A stretch of 24,596 bases of DNA, taken from assembly GCF_021151785.1 (NCBI RefSeq), contig NZ_JAGKWP010000029.1:1-24596 (forward strand), read 5' to 3'. Both the position numbers and the translations under genes were made by a program. This document shows, piece by piece, positions 1 to 5,404 of this stretch (positions within the stretch are counted from its first letter, which is position 1; every line of letters starts with the position of its first letter). The notes under the pieces are model-generated. The model was given only the letters and a program-made list of their open reading frames with translations. It was not told the DNA's origin and did no database searches. The DNA is from Flavobacterium sp. GTDB lineage: Bacteria; Bacteroidota; Bacteroidia; Flavobacteriales; Flavobacteriaceae.

Positions 1-18
1 CTATAAACTAGCATTACA

Positions 19-56
19 CAAATATAGTTTTTTATTCTTACAAATCATCAAATATA
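19..56 (-). promoter_or_regulatory. Bacteroidota-type promoter in module copy 1
   Basis: Minus-strand TATATTTG boxes at 56-49 and 26-19 match the Bacteroidota -7 consensus TAnnTTTG. The TTTG of the first box lies 22 nt before the second and could serve as its -33 element. It would drive a cassette left of the window. Confidence 0.65.
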
Positions 57-241
57 CTTTTTATTTTTCTGAGCTATTGGTATTAACTTGTGTATAAATC
101 AAAGTTGTTTTGGAGCTATTAAGCCACAAAGAATCTTTTAACAAATGCTTGCAACAATCATTAAAACGAGCCTTTTTAGCCTTCAAAAATGCGATGGTAA
201 GCTAATTAAACTTTTACATATTGAAACAACTAAAAAATAAA

Positions 242-267
242 CCTCTCTTAAATTGCTTTAAAAGAGG
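242..267 (-). terminator. Terminator hairpin in module copy 1
   Basis: A stem of 11 bp with one mismatch and a 4-nt loop. On the minus strand it is followed by a T-rich run (GGTTTATTTTTTAG), so it would end transcripts leaving the GT51 cassette. Confidence 0.75.
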
Positions 268-340
268 TTGAAATGTATACTTTTTATAGTTTATTTTTAA
301 AAAATGATAGTTATGCAACAGCTACGTGTGTTGGCAGTAG

Positions 341-1639
341 TTATTTTTTCAGTTTTCCGTTTTCAATTTGTTTTATATATATTTCTCTTAATCTTTCTTT
401 ATTAATTTCAATGTTTGTTCTATTCGTTAAATGTTCAATTCTTTCCCAGTTAACAGTAGATGTAACATTTGAAAGTCTTTCAATAAGAAAAAAAGATTCT
501 TCATTTGTAAGTTGTTTTTCTTTTAGTTCGCCAAAAAAATATTTAATTGCATTTGACAAGCCTAAAATTCCTCTCTCAAACCTTACAGATGTAATGTAAA
601 GTTTTAATATTTCCTCTTTTTTAAACTGTTTATTCAACCATAACGAAAGAAGAATTTCAGTAATTTTTCTGCGATATTTATTTTGATTAGAAGGAATGAA
701 TAATGACCTTGAAAGTTGCATTGTTATAGTTGAACCTCCGTGTTTAATATATCCTGATTTACTTCTCAAGAATTGAAATCTACTTAAAGTTCCTCTTAAT
801 AGTGATTTAAATGATATGCCATAGTTAGTTCTAAAATCTTTGTCTTCAATGTCTATAAGTATTGATTTTAATACATCATATTTTACATTCAATCTGTCAA
901 TTTCGATGTATGAGAGTTTTGCTCGATATAATATGTACTCGAAATTATCCATTAAATTTATTCTAAAGACTTTGCAAAAGAATTTTACAAAATTTAAATA
1001 GTTTGTTTCGTGCTGTTCATTTAAGTGATGTCTAAAAATAAAGAGATACCAAACTGTTAAAAGTATATTTCCAACATACCATTGAATTTTAAATGGTATA
1101 TATTGAATTGTGATAGATTCTTTCTGATTTGTTGCTAACCACCAAATGACATTTAGTCCTATAGTTAACACCCAAAATGGAACAGTTTGGAACCAAAACC
1201 AACCGTTAAAATATTTAATTACAAACGGATTGGTTGCTCCTTCAACTCTCCAGTTAGGAAGTGTTAGATGAATTGAACCATAATCTAAACCTAACAATGT
1301 TCTAAGTGAAACAACTTTTCTCGCGTTTATTGTAATTTGTCTTTGTAATTCAACAAAATAGCGCAATAAAATACCTCCAAAAGCAATTAAAATTATTGAA
1401 AATATTAATGAATTAGATTGAATTATTGTTAGAGTTTTTTCAGTTTCGCTTTTGTCTTGATTAAAAAAAAGTGGAATTAGTATTGTTATTACAGCAATTA
1501 ATATGTTAGCGACTTGTCCATAAACTTTTGTTTGTGTGTTTGCAATTTTTTGCGCTTCTTCAAATTCCAACAAAACAATATCTCGATGTTCAGGTTTAAA
1601 AGTGTAAGTTGGGTAATATTGTTGAGCTTTGTTTTCCAA
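341..1639 (-). CDS. Membrane-anchored GT51 peptidoglycan glycosyltransferase-like protein
   Basis: The C-terminal half carries the GT51 transglycosylase motifs, which polymerise lipid II into glycan strands: EDKDF with Glu265, GGSTITMQLSRSLF (301-314), RKITE with Glu328, and KKEEILKLYI (340-349) followed by YFFGE. There is no transpeptidase domain, so it resembles a monofunctional transglycosylase. The N-terminal half has about four hydrophobic segments (near 44-60, 77-94, 147-169, 187-203) instead of the usual single anchor. The usual His of motif 1 appears as Asn272. The start is TTG at 1639: an in-frame stop lies a few codons upstream and no ATG occurs nearby. The TAA stop lies in the cassette's 3' inverted end. 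It is the last complete cassette in the array. The family is clear; activity and the role of the N-terminal part are unknown. Confidence 0.83.
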   Translation of the reverse strand: MENKAQQYYPTYTFKPEHRDIVLLEFEEAQKIANTQTKVYGQVANILIAVITILIPLFFNQDKSETEKTLTIIQSNSLIFSIILIAFGGILLRYFVELQRQITINARKVVSLRTLLGLDYGSIHLTLPNWRVEGATNPFVIKYFNGWFWFQTVPFWVLTIGLNVIWWLATNQKESITIQYIPFKIQWYVGNILLTVWYLFIFRHHLNEQHETNYLNFVKFFCKVFRINLMDNFEYILYRAKLSYIEIDRLNVKYDVLKSILIDIEDKDFRTNYGISFKSLLRGTLSRFQFLRSKSGYIKHGGSTITMQLSRSLFIPSNQNKYRRKITEILLSLWLNKQFKKEEILKLYITSVRFERGILGLSNAIKYFFGELKEKQLTNEESFFLIERLSNVTSTVNWERIEHLTNRTNIEINKERLREIYIKQIENGKLKK

Positions 1640-1720
1640 AATTTTTGATTTTTCTGTTTAGGTTTAATTAGTTTATTGTCTTTAAATGACGTTAAATTCT
1701 CCGATTCAGCGTATAATTAC

Positions 1721-1853
1721 TGCCAACGTTTTGCAGCTACACGGGGTGGCGAACTTCGTGACTGCGTATTTTCTAATTAATAATAAATTTCTATGCGAAA
1801 AATAAACGTGAATTTACCACATAACTCGCCATCTCGTGTAACTGCTGTTGTGC
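1721..1853 (-). other. attC-like recombination site between the SLATT and GT51 cassettes
   Basis: A 133-bp imperfect inverted repeat. On the plus strand the outer boxes are TGCCAAC (1721-1727) and GTTGTGC (1847-1853). The inner arms are about 24 nt (1733-1756 against 1823-1846) and match at about 18 positions, with an AT-rich loop between. This is the R''-L''-L'-R' layout of integron attC sites. The boxes deviate from the GTTRRRY consensus, so it is attC-like rather than canonical. It sits at the 3' end of the SLATT cassette. Confidence 0.72.
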
Positions 1854-2023
1854 GATCGGCTTTTTCTAAATCCATTTTAGTAAGTTCAATTATTACTGTT
1901 ATAATTTTAGTGATTATAAGTTTTTATGAATTATCAAAATGGATTGTTTTTCTATTTATATTAATTTTAGTTTTTCAACCAATTTTAATAGTTTTTTTTA
2001 ACGACCGCAACAAGTGCAAATAG
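1793..2023 (+). CDS. Possible small two-helix membrane protein, opposite strand
   Basis: An open frame of 76 codons whose product would have two hydrophobic helices (about residues 26-46 and 49-68) and a basic C-terminus. It runs against every other array gene. Its first 20 or so codons lie inside the attC-like site 1721-1853, and its end overlaps the convergent 62-aa gene by 26 bp. AT-rich DNA easily gives hydrophobic open frames by chance. In favour is the otherwise unexplained 140-bp stretch (1854-1997) it fills inside the cassette. I do not recognise a family. Confidence 0.28.
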   Translation: MRKINVNLPHNSPSRVTAVVRSAFSKSILVSSIITVIILVIISFYELSKWIVFLFILILVFQPILIVFFNDRNKCK

Positions 2024-2186
2024 TGTTTTTAGGACCAACAGATTTTGAAGAAAAAGTTCTTGTTAGTTCAATTTTTCCATAATCAGATGAGTTTTGGTAT
2101 TTATTAATTTCAGCAATAAAAACAGCTTTTTCTGCTTCTGTTAGTTTAGTAAATCCAATTAATACTTTGTACGCATTTTCATTCAT
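1998..2186 (-). CDS. Small protein with Cys-rich tail, partner of the SLATT gene
   Basis: A 62-residue soluble protein with a helical N-terminal half (LTEAEKAVFIAEINKY) and the C-terminal tail CTCCGR, which could bind a metal. ATG at 2186 lies 12 nt after the stop of the SLATT-like gene, and both sit in one cassette, so they are probably co-transcribed. I recognise no named family. The short Cys-Cys-Gly-Arg tail recalls other tiny mobile-element proteins, but that is only resemblance. It could be a partner or regulator of the membrane protein; this is inferred from the gene pairing alone. Confidence 0.7.
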   Translation of the reverse strand: MNENAYKVLIGFTKLTEAEKAVFIAEINKYQNSSDYGKIELTRTFSSKSVGPKNTICTCCGR

Positions 2187-2198
2187 AATATTTAATTT

Positions 2199-2765
2199 TT
2201 AAAAGTTTCCACAAATGTCACAATTAGAAGAATTCATAGATAAAGGTATTTCATTACATCCAACACATTTTCGAGAAAGTTCTCTTAATCCAAAACGCAT
2301 TCCAATTCTTTTTTCTTTATCAGTTACTTCTAAATTAGCTTTACTAATTCCTTTTTCACGTTCAATTAGTATTTCAAATTTTTTTATACACTCAAACTCA
2401 TCTTTGCTTGGGTATCTTGCTAATTGTCTAAATTCAGTTTCAATTACTGAATATTCCGCTGCTTTTGTGCTATATTTTAGAACATTTTCGTCAGCTCCAT
2501 TAATTGTTAATATTGTTGATAATACAAGTTGACCAAGAGCAAAAGGAGAAGTAATCCAAATTGCCAAACTTATATATTCAGGAGAATTATATGTAGATGT
2601 TAGAACACCGCCTAAAAAAACAGGAATAATAATTCCTAAAATTTTAGAAATGCGTAACCAAAAGTTAATACTTTTTATTTTTAATTGATAAATATATGAA
2701 TATGCAATCGCATCAAGAGTTTTGTCCCAACAATCTTGTCTTATTTTTTCTATATTATTTTCCAT
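2199..2765 (-). CDS. SLATT-like membrane protein of the mobilome CxxCx(11)CxxC type
   Basis: A 188-aa protein with two hydrophobic segments (about 40-58 and 65-88), a charged helical region, and a C-terminal four-Cys motif. Cys167, Cys170, Cys182 and Cys185 are spaced exactly CxxCx(11)CxxC, with 11 residues between the pairs. This pattern defines a family found on mobile elements and related to SLATT proteins, two-helix membrane effectors often tied to nucleotide-signalling defence. I chose ATG 2765 over the longer frame to 2855, because the longer version would translate attC-like stem DNA. A TATATTTG box (2776-2769) lies 3 nt before this ATG, so the mRNA may be nearly leaderless. The 62-aa gene follows. 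No nucleotide cyclase or SLOG gene lies nearby, so a defence role is only inferred. Confidence 0.8.
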   Translation of the reverse strand: MENNIEKIRQDCWDKTLDAIAYSYIYQLKIKSINFWLRISKILGIIIPVFLGGVLTSTYNSPEYISLAIWITSPFALGQLVLSTILTINGADENVLKYSTKAAEYSVIETEFRQLARYPSKDEFECIKKFEILIEREKGISKANLEVTDKEKRIGMRFGLRELSRKCVGCNEIPLSMNSSNCDICGNF

Positions 2766-2768
2766 TTT

Positions 2769-2776
2769 CAAATATA
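2769..2776 (-). promoter_or_regulatory. Promoter box of the SLATT cassette
   Basis: TATATTTG on the minus strand, 3 nt before the ATG at 2765. It matches TAnnTTTG and gives this cassette its own promoter, which fits its lack of the long module. The short distance suggests a leaderless or near-leaderless mRNA. Confidence 0.55.
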
Positions 2777-2812
2777 GTTTTTTTTTATTACGTTCGGTTC
2801 TCACAAGCTGTC

Positions 2813-2944
2813 GCACAACGTGCCGCGTATTGGCGATGGGCGGGATTTTTAGCACTGAACTTTAATCGAAGAACAGAAGTTGAATTTTGCACTTCCGTTG
2901 ATACGAAGCCGTTCAGCCCGCCTATTGCCAATACGATGTTGTAC
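2813..2944 (-). other. attC-like recombination site between the ANT(6) and SLATT cassettes
   Basis: A 132-bp imperfect palindrome. On the plus strand the outer boxes are GCACAAC (2813-2819) and GTTGTAC (2938-2944). The long inner stem pairs 2826-2844 with 2917-2935 and matches 17 of 19 positions. A further TGAAC/GTTCA pair (2856-2860, 2911-2915) and a GAAGT/ACTTC tip (2876-2880, 2891-2895) complete a cruciform-like fold. The layout and length fit a long integron attC site at the 3' end of the ANT(6) cassette. Confidence 0.8.
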
Positions 2945-2951
2945 GACGTAG

Positions 2952-3815
2952 TTATGTTTTGGGTTTTAGTCCAGCTAAATATTTTCGTATGTCATTTTCT
3001 AATTTATCCGGGTATTTGTACTCTAATTTTTTTGACAATTCAGTTCCTATTTCTGAAACTAAATCAGTCATTGAAAATAGAGCAGTCCAATTTTCCTTTA
3101 TATCGCTCCCTGAAAATGTTTGTTCTGTTTTAGCCCACATTTCCTGGTTAAGATACTTTTTGAAAAGTCGTCCATATTTATTGGTCGTTATGTTCCAATT
3201 GTGTTCACTTGCAATGTGCCATTCAATTAAAGGAATTAAATATTCTGTGCGAATAACGGTTTCCGACATAAATTTCGCATAGAATATTTCATCTCTCACA
3301 AGACACTTTGCCACGTAAGTTGTGTCCCACCAAAAATCGTTTATTAGATTTTGAAACTCTTTTTCAGACGGTTTTTTGATAATGGAAATTTGATAAGTTG
3401 GTTTCAGCATTTGCTTTGTAATACCATCTTTATCAATTAAAATTTTATAACCAATATCCCAATCTTCTGGTAATTCTTTCTCTTGCGTTTCCTTTATAAA
3501 TTTTGATTTGCTGTAAAGTTTAAAATCTACTTTCACACCGTCTTCATAAAGTAGCATTTTCATTGCGTGTTTATGGTTAAAACAACTTTCGTCTTCTTCA
3601 ATCATAGCAATTGGATTTCCGAATTTAAGCGTCCAGCTTTTGTCTGAAATGTAATTTGTATTATCCTCAAAAACAAATTCAATGTCTAAATCACTAAATT
3701 CGTCAACAAGTGCTAAAGGATTTACAAGTGAACTTGTCAGAAGAAGAACTCTTACATCTTCGTTTTTCTCCGACCATTCTATAATTGTTCTTAACTTTTC
3801 TTCTCTGACTTTCAT
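2952..3815 (-). CDS. ANT(6)-like aminoglycoside 6-adenylyltransferase family protein
   Basis: A 287-aa protein resembling AadE/ANT(6), which transfer AMP to the 6-hydroxyl of streptomycin. The N-terminal nucleotidyltransferase core shows DEFSDLDIEF with Asp42 and Asp44 as metal ligands, and VKVDFKL with Asp97 as the third carboxylate. EDGVKVDF and LIDKDG also fit the family, as does the length. The usual Gly-Ser before the metal motif reads Ser-Ser (TSS, 27-29), a change at a nucleotide-binding position. Such genes are common integron cargo. It sits alone in its cassette, about 105 nt downstream of the module copy 2 promoter. The family is well supported; streptomycin as substrate is not proven, since many chromosomal relatives have unknown targets. 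Confidence 0.86.
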   Translation of the reverse strand: MKVREEKLRTIIEWSEKNEDVRVLLLTSSLVNPLALVDEFSDLDIEFVFEDNTNYISDKSWTLKFGNPIAMIEEDESCFNHKHAMKMLLYEDGVKVDFKLYSKSKFIKETQEKELPEDWDIGYKILIDKDGITKQMLKPTYQISIIKKPSEKEFQNLINDFWWDTTYVAKCLVRDEIFYAKFMSETVIRTEYLIPLIEWHIASEHNWNITTNKYGRLFKKYLNQEMWAKTEQTFSGSDIKENWTALFSMTDLVSEIGTELSKKLEYKYPDKLENDIRKYLAGLKPKT

Positions 3816-3922
3816 TTTGTTTGGTTCGGTTTTACTATGTCGTACAACTTGTTTATATACGCTACATTATATCGCTAATCTACCCAATTTTGGGTGGATA
3901 TGCGCTATAAACTAGCATTATA

Positions 3923-3960
3923 CAAATATAGTTTTTTATTCTTACAAACCATCAAATATA
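3923..3960 (-). promoter_or_regulatory. Bacteroidota-type promoter in module copy 2
   Basis: Minus-strand TATATTTG boxes at 3960-3953 and 3930-3923 are arranged as TTTG-N22-TATATTTG. It points into the ANT(6)-like gene and would give a leader of about 105 nt before the start at 3815. Confidence 0.68.
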
Positions 3961-4156
3961 CTTTTTGTTTTTCTGAGCTATTGGTATTTACTTGTGTATA
4001 AATTAGAGTTATTGGGGTCATTAAGCCACAAATAATTTATATATCCACTTTTTAGCAAATACCTGCAACAATCATTAAAATAAGCCTTTTCAGCCTTCAA
4101 AAACGCGATGGTAAGCTATTTAAATTTAAAGTTTTGAATTATAACTAAAAAACAAA

Positions 4157-4182
4157 CCTCTTTTAAAGCAATTTAAAAGAGG
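4157..4182 (-). terminator. Terminator hairpin in module copy 2
   Basis: A perfect 11-bp stem (CCTCTTTTAAA with TTTAAAAGAGG) and a 4-nt loop, followed on the minus strand by a T-rich tract. It lies downstream of the 4237-4971 gene. The loop is the reverse complement of the loop in copies 1 and 3. Confidence 0.78.
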
Positions 4183-4236
4183 TTGAAATGTATACTTTTT
4201 ATAGTTTGTTTTTAAAAAATGATAGTTGCGCAACAG

Positions 4237-4971
4237 CTACCGCCTTAAGTTTGTTTTCAATTTATCTAATATTAATTTCTTTTCAGTTTCGTCATTTCTG
4301 TTTTCAAAATGTTTATTTATCCATAATTCAGCAGAATCAAAGTCACTTTTTTTGGCATTTATAAAACCAAGTATATATTCAAATGAAATTATACGTCTTC
4401 CAATTTCATATGGCGGATTTTCTATTTCATTTAAAAGACTTGTTATATTTTGTTCAATTGTATAATTATCTTCAAACCATTTTTTTAGTTTTGGGATATT
4501 ATTCTCAAGAACTTTATTTAAACTTTTTCTAAACTTTTCTTCATTTACAGTACTAATTTTGTCAGGATTTATTGGACTGTTATTCTCATAGCTTTTTTGC
4601 CAACCTTCTAATCTTTTATAATAAATGATTTTAGTTGACTTATCAGTTTTATGATATATCAATTTATTTTGAGATGAAATAGTTGGAATAAAATCATAAC
4701 ATATTCCAAAAGAAAAAGAACCTCCAAAACCTTTGAAAACATTATATTCTATGATAAATTTAATTCCATCTTCGTTAAAGTCGCTAAACCATAAATATTT
4801 TCCGTTCCAATTTTTCAATCCAATTTCAGAAAACTTTGGTGTTGCGATTTCTTTTAAAATTTCAAGTCTTTTTTCAAGTAAGACTTCGTCTAAATTTTTT
4901 ATGTCTTCGTAGATTTCATCAATTGCTTTTCTTCTATCAATTATGTCTTTAATTTTACGAAAAAAGTTCAT
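4237..4971 (-). CDS. Uncharacterised cassette protein, possibly 3'-altered
   Basis: A 244-aa protein with no signal peptide or membrane segment. It starts with a charged helical stretch (1-50), followed by a beta-rich part with aromatic residues (about 53-120, including FSDFNEDGIKFIIEYNVFKGFGG), then a helical C-terminus. The middle part faintly recalls DUF4304-like proteins, but I cannot assign it. ATG 4971 lies downstream of the module copy 3 promoter. Its TAG stop (4239-4237) lies inside the repeated module, and the R''-like core expected at this cassette's 3' end is missing. The native C-terminus may therefore have been lost by a deletion at the cassette end. Confidence 0.72.
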   Translation of the reverse strand: MNFFRKIKDIIDRRKAIDEIYEDIKNLDEVLLEKRLEILKEIATPKFSEIGLKNWNGKYLWFSDFNEDGIKFIIEYNVFKGFGGSFSFGICYDFIPTISSQNKLIYHKTDKSTKIIYYKRLEGWQKSYENNSPINPDKISTVNEEKFRKSLNKVLENNIPKLKKWFEDNYTIEQNITSLLNEIENPPYEIGRRIISFEYILGFINAKKSDFDSAELWINKHFENRNDETEKKLILDKLKTNLRR

Positions 4972-5077
4972 TTGGATTTCTGTTTTTTAAAATTACTGGT
5001 AACTTGTTTATATGCGCTACATTATATCGCTAATCTACCCAATTTTGGATGTATATGCGCTATAAACTAGCATTATA

Positions 5078-5115
5078 CAAATATAGTTTTTTATTCTTAC
5101 AAACCATCAAATATA
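5078..5115 (-). promoter_or_regulatory. Bacteroidota-type promoter in module copy 3
   Basis: Minus-strand TATATTTG boxes at 5115-5108 and 5085-5078 with the same 22-nt spacing. It points into the gene starting at 4971, which has no other TAnnTTTG box upstream. Confidence 0.68.
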
Positions 5116-5300
5116 CTTTTTATTTTTCTGAGCTATTGGTGTTAACATGCTTGTAAATCAAAGTTGTTTTGGGGCTATTAAGCCACAAAGAGTCTTTTAG
5201 CAAATGCCTATTACAATCACTAAAACAAGCCTTTTCAACCTTCAAAAGCGCGATGGTAAGCTATTTAAATTTTTACATATTGAAACAACTAAAAAATAAA

Positions 5301-5326
5301 CCTCTCTTAAATTGCTTTAAAAGAGG
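5301..5326 (-). terminator. Terminator hairpin in module copy 3
   Basis: The same hairpin sequence as copy 1, with one mismatch in an 11-bp stem and a T-rich run after it on the minus strand. It would end transcripts of the 6192-5405 two-gene cassette. Confidence 0.75.
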
Positions 5327-5404
5327 TTGAAATGTATACTTTTTGTAGTTTATTTTTAAAAAATGATGGTTGTACAACAGCTACCCGTGTTAGCGGTAGT
5401 TTTT

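Larger units (their letters stand above)
1..329 (-). repeat. Cassette-junction module, copy 1 (cut by window edge)
   Basis: This is the first of four copies of a long non-coding repeat. Read on the minus strand it begins just after the 3' end of the GT51 cassette. It then contains a terminator hairpin (267-242), a conserved body of roughly 170 bp, and two TATATTTG promoter boxes (56-49 and 26-19). The window ends inside the mini-ORF that follows in other copies, so the crossover end is missing. Its body is closest by eye to copy 3. Since the repeat runs off the window, the array probably continues to the left. Confidence 0.9.
3846..4240 (-). repeat. Cassette-junction module, copy 2
   Basis: A complete copy lying between the 4237-4971 cassette and the ANT(6)-like cassette. 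On the minus strand the order is terminator hairpin (4182-4157), conserved body, promoter boxes (3960-3953 and 3930-3923), 12-codon mini-ORF (3918-3880), a CCCAA/TTGGG hairpin, three CGCTA-containing direct repeats, and the crossover triplet GTT. Homology with copies 3 and 4 starts exactly at the plus-strand AAC (3846-3848); beyond it the sequence is cassette-specific. Parts of the body differ from copies 1 and 3, and its terminator loop is inverted relative to them. Confidence 0.93.
5001..5388 (-). repeat. Cassette-junction module, copy 3
   Basis: A complete copy between the 5405-6192 cassette and the 4237-4971 cassette. It has the same order of parts as copy 2: terminator hairpin (5326-5301), conserved body, promoter boxes (5115-5108 and 5085-5078), mini-ORF (5073-5035), direct repeats, and crossover GTT at 5003-5001. 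The left end follows the cassette-specific R''-like core 5389-5395. By eye the body is nearly the same as copy 1. Confidence 0.93.

Noticed and set aside
273..599. Plus-strand frame beginning MYTFYSLFLKND, with similar starts at 4189 and 5332
   Set aside because: The shared N-terminus is simply the repeated module read in frame. The rest is antisense to the GT51 gene in one copy and to other genes in the others. Differences between copies are not enriched for silent changes.
2766..2855. N-terminal extension of the SLATT-like gene by 30 codons
   Set aside because: The extension translates attC-like stem DNA and the promoter box. The family-like N-terminus starts at ATG 2765.
2696..3282. Plus-strand frames across the ANT(6)-SLATT junction
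   Set aside because: They run across the attC-like site and are antisense to two well-supported genes, with no family-like sequence.
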